From Conus ventricosus (lineage: Eukaryota > Mollusca > Gastropoda > Neogastropoda > Conidae): a stretch of DNA of 64,000 nucleotides. Shown piece after piece: positions 1-11,300 of the stretch (positions are counted from its first letter, which is position 1; each line of letters starts with the position of its first letter). The notes under the pieces were generated by a model, which was given only the letters and a program-made list of their open reading frames with translations, had not been told where the DNA came from and did not search any database. The position numbers were made by a program, and so were the translations under genes. The stretch covers positions 98,126,440-98,190,439 of the forward strand of contig CM031602.1 in the NCBI GenBank assembly GCA_018398815.1, in the 5' to 3' direction.

Positions 1-408
1 ACTTGCCTCCGCCCTTAATATTGGGCCTAACAAGCCAAGCTATTTTGATCTTTCACAGCTGAGCTATTTCTAATTTGAACCTACCTACGGCTATAAACTT
101 TGATGGTCGTTTTTAGTTTAAGAGCTGAAACAAGTTTGTCCTTAAGGTCCGCTCCTCAAAAACAATGTCATCTTTTACTTCAAAATCATTAGGGTCTATA
201 AATTTCGGGAGGTTCTGCCTAAACTTTGGTAATTATGATCTGGCCTTACGTTCTGTTAATTTTAAACGCTTGTTTGGTAATGTACTCCCCGATTTCTGCT
301 AATTCAGTCATGCAATGAGAGCCCCGAGCGATGCCGCTCCCAAGGGGAATCACTCATGTCGTCTCCACGATCCAAAAACATCATAATCTCATCTGCAATG
401 CCTGCCAT
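1..408 (-). pseudogene. Helical/coiled-coil protein of the element (5' part, runs off the window)
   Basis: The start codon is at 406-408 and the gene reads off the window edge. It is the counterpart of the longer gene at 20904-21919 in copy B; both begin with M-A-G-I followed by an acidic stretch. Frame is lost within about 60 codons. It is divergent from the capsid-type gene at 463, sharing a 55-bp intergenic region. Copy B shows a lysine/glutamate-rich protein with coiled-coil character; the function is unknown to me. Confidence 0.5.
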
Positions 409-462
409 GTTCTTAATAATTAATTTTTTTATTTTGTTTTAATAAAAAAATGTACAATGCAT

Positions 463-1699
463 ATGGCTCGATTCTTGACCCGCATAGAAGAACTGAAAGA
501 ACCTTTGGCGTGAAGGGAAAAAAAACGAATAATTACTGTTCCAAAGAATCCATCTACTATTGTTGCAGATCCAAATCTTACTTTCAAATTTGTCCGGACC
601 TAGGATCATATGAAGTGATAGTGCCAGGCTCTGAGCGTCTACTTTCAAAATAGTACACGATTCAACAACAACACAAACAGGACAGTTGTCCAGAATTTGG
701 GCGGGCAATTGTTAAGAAAATTTCTATAAAACTTGAGGGGCAATAATATTTTTCTTACACAATGCAGACATATTTTTAACCTAATCTGATCTATGGCTAA
801 CCGTGAATGAAAGGGCTGAATCTTGCGTTTCAAGGAATCGAAAATGAGAAAGCACTAAAACATAGAATAGGCGCTGAAGAGACTAAAGACGGCAAAAAGT
901 AATGTAGCCGTAAAGTTTTGTCGTATGGAAATCGCTTTTCCATCCCTTTGATTTTGAGTTGTTAAAAGCGCAGCGCTACATTCAAGAGCATAAAAGACAG
1001 ACTTCCAGTATGAACTAACTTTAACGAATAACAAACGTGTTATCAGATCACAACACCAACAATGTACATCATTTCTGACATATCTCGTAGAAGTTTGACG
1101 TCGTTAAGCAACCCTATTTTACAAGCTGAATTGAGTCAACAATATATCAAAAAATTATCCCATATTTACGAAGAGTGAGATTCTTCTACAACCAGTATCC
1201 CACGAAGCAGGGCAGACACTATATGGAATTTTAGTTTTAGAGACGCAGCAAGATCCGCTTAAAAGGTATTTTATTGCTGTGAGAAAGATGAAGAACCGTC
1301 AAAAGAGACAAGTTGAAAAGTTTTTTTAATCCTAAAATAGCGAAAAGTGCAATGTACTCTTGATGGTAGATCTAACCAAATCTACGCTAGCGGCTTAGAC
1401 CTTATCATCATTTTTGACGAAATAATAAAATGGTTGGGGTGGGAGGTAGAGTCTAACAGCAGACCTTGTGCTAAAATTTACATCTCACAATGTTAGGCTT
1501 GATGATTAATTAACAACAAAATTACGGTTTATGATTGACCTAAGTCAACAGGAGGATAATCGAGTTGCATGAAGCGGGAGAACTGTGAGAGACGTAATAA
1601 ACATTCAAATTGATAAAGAAGAAGAGCCGATAAACCGCTTAATGTACATTTGTTTTTAATATATGATGCCGCAGCTGAATATTGAAAATAACAGATTAA
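463..1699 (+). pseudogene. Capsid-type protein 1 (S1) of the element, frameshifted
   Basis: An ATG at 463 opens a gene of about 408 codons that ends at a TAA at 697-699 of the second kilobase (1697-1699), judged by the matching copy at 20853-19629. I recognise a conserved block near 1520-1590 (W-V-D-L-R-S-T, then H-G-S-G-K) from predicted invertebrate proteins encoded by Polinton/adintovirus-like elements. A virion structural role is inferred from its place in this gene set, not from a visible capsid fold. At least a dozen frame changes or stops interrupt it. It could instead be another conserved, non-structural protein of the family. Confidence 0.55.
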
Positions 1700-1766
1700 A
1701 TATCTACAATACTAAATTAGTATTTTTAATTTATAAAAAGTCATGTTGTCTGTTCAAGTTATCCCA

Positions 1767-2431
1767 ATGTCCTACACGTCCGCCGCCAAAAGAAGAGATA
1801 GTAGAAACCCTAACATAAAAACTCTTAGATAACAAACATTACACAAATGCAGCAAGTACTATATCAAGACCTTTCAAAATACAGCAAAACCAAACGCAGG
1901 TATTCTGCCTGCTTTAATGCTGTTACTTATGTTAAAACTGGAGCATCACTATAATGCTCTATCCAGCAGGAACGAGTGTAGGCCTCTTACAACAGGCATA
2001 GGCGCACCCGCAGCTTTAAATTCCTTCTAAGGAGGTTTGCCTATAGCTCTCGGCCTGTGTTCATTAGCTGTAGGTGCTGCTAGCAAAGAAAATAAAACTA
2101 AACTCCAAAAGCACGAGCAGCTACGGTTCAAGACTACTAACGGCTTTAAAACTTAGCTCGTTCACACTGACATAAATAAAGCGCTAGTTGACTCACACAT
2201 CACGGATGAAGAATTTAATCGTTTACAGTCCGATTTGATGACTACAAAAAGAAAAAAGTTTGATCTTCAAAGAAGGCGAGGACAAGTTTTTTCTCACAGC
2301 CAGCCCCTACAGATAAAAAAGGAATGCTTACAAAAATTAAAACGAGACATTAAACTCTGTTCTAAAACAGCTCACATTAACAACACCGCAGGTATTATTA
2401 CTTTTGTTTTTAGTGCACTAGCGCAAAAATG
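1767..2431 (+). pseudogene. Short hydrophobic/charged helical protein of the element
   Basis: The start is taken at 1767, where both copies read M-S-Y followed by an arginine-rich segment. A glycine/alanine/leucine-rich hydrophobic stretch lies near 2030-2090. A long charged helical tail follows (about 2100-2430), with the remnant of an S-K-A-L...D-E-E-F motif near 2185-2215. I recall this hydrophobic-then-charged organisation as a very common companion ORF of invertebrate Polinton/adintovirus-like elements; its role is not established to me. The last 65 codons (2235-2429) are open in one frame. Copy B retains only the first 186 bp before the N gap. Confidence 0.55.
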
Positions 2432-2496
2432 ACCGTTGATATTGTTTCTGATTAATTATTTTTTTTTAATTAAATAAATATTTTTGATTAGAAAGA

Positions 2497-5400
2497 GCTC
2501 AAATGGCCTAAGATATATGATGGGGCAAGACGATATTGTTTGAAGGAATGCTTGAAGAGAGCGTTTATCCAAATAAAGAGCACTGAAGTATTTGATCTAG
2601 AATCATTTGATCCAGCAAACGAGCGGCAAGCGGTTGTACATGCTATTTTCTCAAGTTCAAGTAAACTACTAATAACCCGCCAGTTAAAGTAATGTTAGCT
2701 GTTTTAATCGACTTGTAAACAATAAATGAAGAAAATCTAGAAGTCTGGGTCTCGACTAAACTACAGACTGTTCTAATCTCATAACGACTTAACACCCAGT
2801 TGGCAGACGAACAGGCGTGCCCAGTTTGACGCTGCGGCTGAAGAAGCCAAAAGTGAGAGGCTTCTGGTTGGTCAGAGGCGAATCTTAGAGATCAGATTAA
2901 AAACATCTAATAAGCGGCCGATTGTTGGTAAGGCTTACATTCCACTACCTCCAGCATTATCGCAAAAGAGCAGTTCTAAACATAAAGAATTCAGACAACA
3001 AATGTTCATGTGGTGTGTTCTCGCAAGCTGCATTATATTATATCCGTAAAAACGCTGAAATGGTCAACTATCGTCCTTATCACAATGATCTTAACTTTAG
3101 TGGAATATCCTTTCTGTTAGCGTGGATTCGATTGATCGGTTTTGAAGAACAAAACAAACCAATAACTGTTAATGTATACCACAGGGATGAGGAAACGAAT
3201 CTCCTACTGCCGATTAAAGTGTCTAAGAACAGTCCAACAATTGGCGCGAGCCAGACAAAATCATGTTGACTTACTACTGATGTTTTCACTCAGCGGCTAC
3301 CGCATTACACATTGAGACGAACAATGAGTACACTAATGCAGCATACTTCAAAAGGAATGGCATAAACAGAATTTCTGCAGAAATTTTTTACCCAAGTAAT
3401 TCCATCTGTGCAAGCCGCCAAGCGAACATAAGAAACATTGTATCGGCACAGTTGACTGTAATACAGAACTAAATACACCTCCACCCGATCTAAAGTTAGT
3501 TTTAAGAACTGGAAACGGATGCAAAATTCACCATATGTTTGTTACGCAGACTTCGAATCACTCATTGTTCCTTATGAAGGCCAGACCACAAAAACTTCGA
3601 AAAAACCGTCTTATGAGTAATCATACAGATTTTTCATTTTGCCTTCATTTTTGTTAGGTTCGATGGCGTTTATTCAACGCCAGAATAATATATAGGACCA
3701 GATCTGCAGAAACATTCTTTAAACGCATGCAGCAAGTGCGCAATGACTGTTCTAATAATCTAACTTATCTGAAATCATAACGCGCCGGAAGACCAACAAC
3801 TGTATGACTCAGCACTCACTGATGGTTGTGTTTAAGCTCTCATCAGACGCAGCGAATCAACAGTAAGAGACTCATTATCACATTAGTGAAAGTTCAGAGG
3901 AGCATCGCAATAACGAAGAAGCAATCTTCACTAAAGTTGACCCAAAGACATGGAAGCTGGCTGCCAACTCTTCTTTCATAACTTCGAGGTACGAACTCTC
4001 ATCTTATAATGAAAGCATGACGATGCCTTAGGGTGTCATGCATTGCACAGTCATCAGAAAAAGTACAAGTCTTAAATCTAAATAAACCTTCATGTGTTAT
4101 TATTACTCTATGCAACCACATGAGGATCATTAGAGTCACTGGCATGTCCTTAAAGTCCTGCCCAATAACGGAAGAATACTTTGACCCAACTCTCTTTATA
4201 AAGGGCGTTACCCTTATGAGTACATGACATTGGGAAAGTTTGAACGAAGAACCACACTCCTCCTAAAGGCGCTCTTTTTCTAGCTCAGAGGAAAAGGACA
4301 TCAGCGACTCCGATTACCAGCTGCTCCAGAAGCATGGCAGAAAGTTAGAGTGTAAAACGATGGGAGACTATCAGACTCTACTTGATGGCAGATGTATGTT
4401 TGTTGGCTAGAGGACGCTTTGAAAATTATAGTAGCAGACTCTCATGAGCAATCATTACTCTAGCTTGAATCCCGCGCATTACATTTCCTGCCCCGGGATG
4501 AGCTGGATGCATCTTAAAGTTTACTGGAGTACCGATTGATTAATTGTCAGATTTACCAATGATTCAGATGATTGAAAACGGATTGCGTGAGGAATTAGTA
4601 TGGCGTCGCATCATTTACTGTAAAGCAAACAAACCAATACTTTGCGACTATATCGAGTAAAAGGTCTAACTTATCTTAATGTAATTTAGATTCAAACAAT
4701 CTGTTTGGTTGGCTATGGCGCATCGCTTCCATTACGTAACTTAAATAAGTACTCAGGTACGAATAATATTCAAAAGGCCTTAAAACAGAGGTTGTCAGTT
4801 AACGCCTGATTCAACAGCGTTGGTTTCCATTCTAGAAGTTGACTTAGAATATCCTCAATGAACTCCATACCTGCATTATGACTACCATTATCAGCAGAAA
4901 AGTCTAAAGATGTCCAAGAGACCGCCCTAACTTGTGCCGAATCTTCGAGGCCAAAAAATTATGTCTTCATTACAGACTTCTACAATTTTATTAAGACAAT
5001 GGTTTGAAGTCGACAGCAGTTCATCGCATAATTCTTTTGATCAAGAACAGTCAAGAAACCATACATCCAATAGAACACTGATCTTAAACTAAATCCAGCA
5101 GATGCTTCAAAGAAAAAGACTTTTTCAAGCTGATGAACATCAGCTGTTTTGGAAAGACTATGGAAGATCCGCACATAGCGTACCATGTCAGATTAGTCAC
5201 CAAAGAGAACGAAGCAATTAAGCTGACTTCAAAACCTAATTATCAGACTCATAAGAATTTCATGATCCCTATTTTGGCATAATGAGAAAACAAGAAGTCC
5301 AAATTAACAAACCTGTATTTATTTGGGTTTATACTGTTTTTAAGAATTATCAAAGCTTGTTGAATGTTAGAGTTTCTTTATGACTACTTTTAAGCCCTCG

Positions 5401-5818
5401 TATCCAGAGTCCGATACTTTACCACAGATACAGACAGTTTGTTATAGATATTCCCTACTGAAGACATCTATAAAGACCATGGAAATGGAAGTACTAAAGA
5501 CACGCGGATGGATGATGACATCTGATAGCCTAAAGATTCGCCTTTGCATTCCAATACTACAAGAAGTTTTAGAAAGATGAAGGATGAATTATCAGGAAAG
5601 GATCAAGGATTTGTTGGTTTAAAGGTCAAAAATGTACAGTATTTCAAGCAGGAGAAAATCATCAAGAAAGGCAAAAGGAATAATCCCGCAGTGGTTGTGC
5701 AGTCAAACATATCACATGACAACTACAAAAGAAGCATTGTTTGGCAATAAGACTTTTCATCATGACAACGTAAAAACTAACGATCTAATCTCCATGAAAC
5801 AACACCAACGGTTGTAAC
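2497..5818 (+). pseudogene. B-family (protein-primed type) DNA polymerase, heavily broken
   Basis: About 1100 codons' worth of sequence carries the recognisable succession of a transposon/virus-type family B polymerase. An N-terminal block lies at 2922-3270 (aromatic-rich, I-P-L-P near its start). Exonuclease motif I, Y-A-D-F-E-S, is at 3543-3560. A K-T-M-G-D-Y block is near 4355. Polymerase motif A, L-D-S-N-N-L, is at 4686-4703. The F-x-K-L/F-G-K-T-M motif B region is at 5100-5175. The motif C position at 5401-5421 reads Y-P-E-S-D-T instead of the usual Y-x-D-T-D-S, so a catalytic aspartate is replaced. A C-terminal block with F-V-G-L-K is near 5600-5640. Frame changes are frequent, and this copy cannot make an active enzyme. 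It lies downstream of the short hydrophobic gene on the same strand. Confidence 0.85.
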
Positions 5819-6059
5819 AAGAAGTCATTAATAGAACAAACCAAAACGGTTGTTTGTTAAACCGGAGTTTTCATATGCCAATTGGGCACAGTGAACATAA
5901 ATTAATTAAGCGGAACCTTGTCTGCGGAATTATCTGCAGTTCTTCCTCCAAAAGATCTATGAGGGGCTGTTTGTTTTTGTTGTGTCAGTTTCTCGTAAAT
6001 ATACACGGGCGGAGTTCATCTTACAATTCTTTTATTTCATAGGGCCAACACTCCAAAAC
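5819..6059. other. Intergenic between convergent polymerase and integrase
   Basis: This short stretch lies between the polymerase 3' end (+) and the integrase 3' end (-). An open frame of 62 codons at 5854-6042 has no recognisable similarity and is probably chance. Confidence 0.35.
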
Positions 6060-7191
6060 TGGATCGGTTTTGCCCTGATGCGAGTGTCCCCCATCGCTTC
6101 CCCCGTAAATAAAAGTACCTTACTATCAATGCCAAATGGTAGATAGTTTGCTGATGAAGACACCCTTCAGCAACATTTATTGTTTTTCTTTTGATTGCTT
6201 TGTACTGGTTTTTTTTATAAGCCCGTTAAATTCTTCAATTATTCATTTTTTTTTGCGCGCAAAACTGAGGGCAGTCTTCTAACCCTTTCAGTGTTGCGAG
6301 AATTATCAACAGCTTCTCTGTGATACTGTAGGCAAAAAAGTCTTTCAGCTAACTGTTTGGTTAAAGTTTTCGACAAAAGCCTTGTGATCGGTGAACTCCT
6401 GGAATGCCACTTTTAATGGTAACTCTATGTTTTAAAACAATAAATGATTCACTGCCCTTTAATTCTTTTCCAATCAGAACGGATGCTGCGAGGATAAGTC
6501 AAAGGACCTCGTTGGTATATTAGTTGTTGCAACAGCAACAGCAGAAGCACCTTTGTGTTATGGTTCTGCATCTTTGTATCTTGAAGCCATGTCATGACTG
6601 TGAGTGCGTACTTAAATCATTTTCGTCTATATCCTAACAGAGGTAAATATAAAAGGTCCGATTTATGGGTGTCGTTCGGGTATTGTATTACCAAAGTGTG
6701 GTCGCTGTATTCGTCTAGGGCCAGGTAAATAAATTTGCCAAATCGCTTGTTTAGATACCATTCTTTGCTGTTTGTTCACTGACCCCCGCTGCTTGGCTAG
6801 GTCTTTTTAATTGCTGTGTGCCCTTCCAATATCCTTTGGGGGGGTCGAATAATAATTTTGTTCATTTTTTATTCAGCCAATATTATGGTCAACAAAATAC
6901 ACTCGTCATACCAACGACAATAAACTCCAATTTCTAGCATCTTTTTGTTCTGATGGTTGATAAGATTCACTGAAATTTTGGTGGGGCAATGTCTCGATTT
7001 GTTTGCCGTTACAAGATAATATTGTTTTAGTTTGCTTGATCATCATTATTATATGTGTAATCTGCATGCCCCTGTCTTTTCAGTGTGTCAATAATAAAAT
7101 CTAACTGCTCAGTCCTGCCTTTCATAGACGTCTTGTGCAGTGCTGCTAGTTGGCTCCATAGCTTTGTTATGTCTTTTTCTCTCGCCGTCAT
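6060..7191 (-). pseudogene. Retroviral-type (DDE) integrase of the element, broken
   Basis: Read on the minus strand, the region shows the pattern of Polinton/adintovirus integrases. A block with D-P-P-K-G-Y-W lies near 6850-6830. A segment ending S-D-L-L-Y-L-P is at 6661-6641 and carries what should be the first catalytic aspartate. A block with A-S-R-Y-K-D-A-E-P follows near 6590-6560. The downstream part (about 6450-6060) is badly frameshifted, so the remaining acidic residues cannot be assigned. An ATG at 7191 opens about 40 clean codons that may be the N-terminus or a separate small gene. Integrase normally joins element ends to host DNA. It converges on the polymerase gene. Confidence 0.7.
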
Positions 7192-7583
7192 TCCCAGTTT
7201 ACTAAATCGAAATTACTTCCGCTAAAAGCAAGCGCATTCACCACAGCGCCGCCTAATCATTATTGCGAGTGAAGCCATTTTTTATAAATGTATTTTTTTC
7301 CTTACATATTTATATTGTCTGGACTTATTCATGCTGCTAGAAAATCTTCGTGGCAACCGAAGCTCAATGATAGCAATCACTTTGCTGAATCCTCAAGAGT
7401 TCTATTTGCCAGCACCTGCTGGTTTTAATTCTTAACAAGGCTTTGACCACGCATTGAGTAACCTACACTTAGACCACCAATAACATCAGAATGGTATACA
7501 AGGTTGAAAGCGTGACAGTTTTTTTCGGTGCTTCATTTTATAAAAACAATAATTATAATTTAATAAAAAACCATGAACAGTGA
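7192..7583. other. Unassigned element sequence
   Basis: AT-rich sequence upstream of the integrase-side start codon. I see no convincing reading frame or repeat in it. Confidence 0.3.
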
Positions 7584-7772
7584 ATGACTACTTCTTACAA
7601 GCGGGCCTTAAACCTCCTGAACTATGAAATGACCAAGTTGATGGCCAAGCCTGTTTATTCCCCAAAAGGAGAGTTGTATTCTTTGTGCATCAAATGCGAA
7701 AAACAAAACAGTTCCTCGGAACTTGAATTCAGCATAGAACAGATTCAACAGATGTCGCCACAAACATTTTAA
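7584..7772 (+). CDS. Small ORF of the element, unrecognised
   Basis: This is an open frame of 62 codons with a plain start and stop. The protein is hydrophilic with no membrane segment and carries two cysteines spaced C-x-x-C near its middle. It sits between the integrase and the small membrane protein on the polymerase strand. Following sequence to about 7960 keeps short open stretches, so the original gene may have been longer and been truncated by a stop. The function is unknown, and it may be a fragment rather than a complete gene. Confidence 0.35.
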   Translation: MTTSYKRALNLLNYEMTKLMAKPVYSPKGELYSLCIKCEKQNSSSELEFSIEQIQQMSPQTF

Positions 7773-8309
7773 AGATCATAACAGGTATGAAGCCACTGGG
7801 GGTCTAGAATGGTGAAAAGTGTGGGCAAAACGGTTCTTAGTTTGTACACTAAACTAGTCAGTAAGATTTTGCATGCCCATTGATTCTGAACAAATCTTAC
7901 GTATGATTTAACGCAAGAATCCAGTTTTAACAAAGTCCATTAGAGTCTCTAGGATGTGATTTATACTATAGATTGGAACATTGTTATCGCCATTAATCAT
8001 GGTGGATTAATAACTTTTAATCATATGCTTTTTTATTTCCCTCAAAATGACCGAGCCAGAAAATCAGCAGAATCAGAAACACTGAAACAGGTGGAGAAAG
8101 TAACCAAGCCAGAAAATCAGCAGAAAACACTGAATCATGGAGGCCATTAAAAGCCTGGGCGTGTTGAAGCATGAAAAAAATTAGCAGAGTGGAACAGACA
8201 AAAAAAATTATGTTACAGAATATACCTCATCAAGAAAACATAACACCGCCAACGCAAAACAAGTTGATTCAATGCCAGCTTAATAAACTCCATGTATACA
8301 AGGCCCCAA
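7773..8309. other. Unassigned element sequence
   Basis: AT-rich sequence with a near-duplicate tract of about 30 bp around 8048-8135, coding for a repeated K-P/A-E-N-Q-Q-type peptide. I recognise no protein in it. Confidence 0.3.
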
Positions 8310-8447
8310 ATGTCTGCAAGGAATATTGAACTTAAAACTGTTGCCATTTTTGGCGCCATTGCTGCTGTTGGGGGCAGTTTATACGGTTATAAAATATATA
8401 ACCGATGGCAACAGAAACGAAAAGCATCAAAACAATCTAACCATTAA
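8310..8447 (+). CDS. 45-residue single-pass membrane protein, intact
   Basis: ATG at 8310 and TAA at 8445-8447 bound a complete, uninterrupted 45-residue frame. Residues 8-30 form a glycine/alanine/isoleucine-rich hydrophobic segment (V-A-I-F-G-A-I-A-A-V-G-G core). A basic, glutamine-rich tail follows, with K-R-K near the end. This is the layout of a small type of membrane-anchored protein. It is notable as the one clean reading frame in a heavily broken element. I do not recognise a named family. Small genes escape random frameshifts more easily, so intactness alone does not prove function. Confidence 0.45.
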   Translation: MSARNIELKTVAIFGAIAAVGGSLYGYKIYNRWQQKRKASKQSNH

Positions 8448-8454
8448 TACAGAA

Positions 8455-8642
8455 AGAGACAACTGCACGCCAAACCGCCAATAACAAAAGCATCATTATT
8501 GATCCATTCTAATTGGAATAATAGTTTAAATTTTTTTATAAAAAAAGATCCTGGCCGTATTATAAGAATGATGAAGTCAATAAATAAAGACCTGGATCTA
8601 ATAAAAGACATTTCCATAACCCAAATTGAAATCAATGTCTGA
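8455..8642 (+). CDS. Small basic ORF near the element's right end, no clear start codon
   Basis: One frame stays open for about 60 codons up to the TGA at 8640-8642. It begins with a proline/lysine-rich part and ends in an isoleucine/aspartate/lysine-rich part (K-D-L-D-L-I-K-D-I). The stop overlaps the ATG of the next ORF at 8635, the kind of overlap seen in compact viral gene sets. The start is uncertain, and the gene may begin at a lost codon. Function unknown. Confidence 0.3.
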
Positions 8643-8832
8643 TGCTTTTCGGTGTAAACCTCCTTAAGATCTATGCCAGAAACCTGACAAGACATTCCTC
8701 AACGATGACGCGTTTTTTGAGCATGTGTGTACTATATAAGACATCTACTATTTATGATAAAAACATAGCTTGTACTTTTGGGGAGTTGGATAAGATAACT
8801 AATAAGAACTGGTTGTACTTAAAGGATGACTA
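8635..8832 (+). pseudogene. Last small ORF of copy A, frameshifted
   Basis: ATG at 8635 overlaps the stop of the previous frame. The product shifts frame twice, but the final 60 codons to the TAA at 8830-8832 are open and rich in aspartate, asparagine and lysine. Unrecognised protein. It lies next to the AT-rich repeat that probably marks the element's end. Confidence 0.3.
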
Positions 8833-8935
8833 ATCCAAGAACTTATTAAGAACTTATCAAGACTTAATTAAAACTTAATCAAGAACTAATTAAGAACTTG
8901 AATAACGTAATTAAAAGAAACCTTAATTTAAGAAC
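8833..8935. repeat. AT-rich iterated motif at the right edge of copy A
   Basis: A core of AAGAACTTA and close variants (AAGACTTAATT, AAGAACTAATT) recurs about seven times in 100 bp, immediately after the last ORF and just before an abrupt change to G-rich DNA. This composition switch is why I place the element boundary here. It could be subterminal repeats of the element or ordinary AT-rich DNA. Confidence 0.45.
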
Positions 8936-9780
8936 TTGGGGTGACTGGGGTGGGAGTGTGTGTGTGTACACAGGGGGTGGGGGTGGGAGACGTGCGTGCG
9001 TGGTGGTGGGGGTGGGGGGCGTGCGTGCGTGGGTGGGGTGGGGGGAACGTGCGTGCGTGGGTAGGACAAATCACACACACAAACCAAACAACAAAGACAC
9101 AAACAACAAACACACAAGGCCTAACCCTATCTAGTTTTTGTTTGCCAAACATTCAAAAATCGTTATCCGGCACGACTGCGTTTTTAAACCTCATCAAACG
9201 AGCCGAAGCAGGGCAGGCGCAAATGTCAATGGCAGCAAACCGTACATTCCATGATCGTTACTATATTTTAGAGCCACGTCAGTGTGTTGCATGCGTGGGT
9301 GGGGTGGGGTGGCGGTGAGGGGGGGGTGGGGGGGTGTGCATGCGTGGGGTAGGACAAAACACACAAACAAACAACAAACACAAACCATACTAAAAACAAC
9401 AGAACAACAAACAAACCAATCCACTAGACCACACTGCGCCAACCACGTCAGCAGTAGGCCGCTGTGGTCTTACAGTCGCACGTTAGAGAGGGCATTTGTA
9501 GGGTCAATCGCAGAGACTGCCGGATTGGCCTAGTTTTATGCAAAACCGTTACTATTTTTTAAGCCCACGTCAGTGAAGCCGCGCGCACAGTATGCTAGAA
9601 ACGCCACACAACCCTGCCCTTCCCTAAGACCAACCCGACCTCCAGTAGGCGGGGTAGAGGTGGGCTTTGTCGGTCAAATCGCAAAGTCCCAGCCGAATGG
9701 CCCTAGTTTGTTGGGCGCTAGTAAAACTACCGCTGTGGAAGTGGCTCATTACTCCCTGCCATGCAGGTTCTAACACACGT
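8936..9780. repeat. G-rich/CA-rich modules repeated about every 290 bp
   Basis: Two modules share the same order. First comes a GT/G-rich block with GTGCGTGCGTGG (8941-9061; 9287-9352), then an AC/AA-rich block starting TAGGACAAA (9062-9118; 9351-9425), then unique-looking sequence ending in a shared GTTACTAT...CCACGTCAGTG stretch (9259-9286; 9546-9574). A weaker third copy of the last part lies at 9640-9780. Reading frames here only reflect the repeat composition. Confidence 0.6.
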
Positions 9781-10500
9781 CATGTGTATCATGCCAGAAT
9801 CTTTAAAGTTGGGGTTGGATTGTAATAATTTCAGAAGAGTTTTCGTTTGCTGAAAAACCGTGAAAGAAAACGCAAGTTTGTGAAATTCTGAATAAGAATA
9901 GAAACAAAATGACACTTCAATTAGTCTTCCTACGCGAGTTGGCTCAACCAGCAAATCTTCTTTCAGATAGGACTCCCAGTTTTTTTTGTTTTGTGACTGA
10001 TTCAAAAATTGTCTTTGCTTTCGAAGCCATTCCCTAAAAAAAGAGCTGAGAAAGGAATTGTCTTTTCACTAACTTCACTGAGTAACAAGCCCCCGGTGTA
10101 AGATGGGGTCATTTCTTGAACAGTTTTCAAGATATTGGTTTCCAACGAAATGGATCGGAAGGCAGCTCACAAAGCTGAGTTTTCAAATATTTGTCAAGAT
10201 CTTCAACTGAGAGTTCCGTTTTTTGTTGAGGAAACAAAAACGAAATGCTTGCCCCTTTTGCTTTGAGGAGAGAACAAGGCTCGCCGCTCCAATTTCTTTG
10301 TCAAAAACGTTGCCATGCCTCATGATAAACAATGTATTTCCAACAAGATGGTCTGTTGATCAGAAAGTATTCCTTTGGCGAAGATAACAACACTTCATCC
10401 ATTGCTTGAGTAATATTAGTGTCACTTCCAGCCCTGGGAGAAACATTGAAACATCACTTCCCTGACTTTCGCCATGTTTTGTAACCACACACACAGTTCT
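9781..10500 (-). other. Unassigned stretch with weak minus-strand coding character
   Basis: On the minus strand several frames stay open for 30-60 codons in relay, for example around 10400-10330 and 10280-10150. The peptides look ordinary and not low-complexity. There is an ATG at about 10476. No frame runs through, no splice sites were convincing, and I recognise no family. It may be an old coding remnant or chance. Confidence 0.2.
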
Positions 10501-11300
10501 CGTCTGAAACGTCTTTACAGCCCGCCGTCGAATATAAAATGGCTGCGGCTGTGTATGGTGAAGCACAACACAAAGTGTCACGTGATTAAGCACGGCACTG
10601 ATTTGATAAGAGGCAAAAGCCGCTCGGCAGCAGTTCCCTGCCAACACTGCCCCGCTAGGCAGCGCTGGCGATGTAATATGTGGGGTGAGGGAGGAGCGGG
10701 GCGGCAGTATTGATTTTGTTTTAAGCCTCTCAGTGGATGTCGCAGTGTGAGGCGCGCGCGCGCGCGTGTATGAGTGTCTGTCTGTGCCCATGTGTGGTGT
10801 GTGTGTGTGAGTGTGTGTGAGTTGTCAACGTCACGAAACTGTGAACAGCTTCCCAGATCAGTTTTGTTGTTGTTGTTGTTTTTAGATCAGTATTTAACCC
10901 CACGTCCCATTTTGGCACCTTTTCGTCCCGTGTCTGCCCAGTGGTGGATACGGCTTCCCCTGAGTCGTCCCGTGTTTGAAGAGAGACTACTGTGATAGTA
11001 CCGTGGAGTCAGTCTCCGTGTTACCAACACTTCGGCCCATGCTCTAGCTCCAGTCCTGTGCTGTCAGTGCCAACAAGTCGTTAACCGCTGCTCTCTCTGT
11101 GTGTGTGTGTGTCTGCCCGCCTCTCCTGTCTACTGTCTCTCTCTTCTCTCTCTTCTCTGGCCTGTCATGTCTGTCTGTCTCTCTGCTGTGCCGCGCGCGT
11201 GTATGAGCGTGTGTATGTGTGAGTGTGTGTGTGGTGTGGTGTGTTGTGTGTGTGTGTGTGCATACCCGTAAGCCTATGGCGCCAAAACTAGTTCTCCTTC
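10501..11300. other. CpG-richer stretch with short TG and CG runs
   Basis: It contains a CG run (10752-10767), TG runs (10796-10822, 11097-11112, 11216-11260) and pyrimidine-rich sequence at 11115-11190. The local GC rise could mark a promoter or first exon, but I found no supported transcription start or reading frame. Confidence 0.3.

Larger units (their letters stand above)
1..8935 (+). mobile_element. Polinton/adintovirus-like element, copy A (decayed, 5' side cut by window edge)
   Basis: Gene order seen: helical protein (-), capsid-type protein (+), short hydrophobic/charged protein (+), B-family DNA polymerase (+), retroviral-type integrase (-), then small ORFs (+). A B-family polymerase together with a retroviral-type integrase is the hallmark of Polintons (Mavericks) and the related adintoviruses. 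Positions 1 to about 1944 match the reverse complement of about 21000 to 19381 (copy B) with many substitutions and indels, so the two are inverted paralogues. Nearly every gene is interrupted. The right edge is set at the AT-rich repeat after the last ORF; no terminal inverted repeat was recognised. Confidence 0.75.

Noticed and set aside
10528..10588. Promoter and start codon suggested by TATAAA followed by ATGGCTGCGG
   Set aside because: The frame stops after 16 codons with no splice donor and no recognisable protein.
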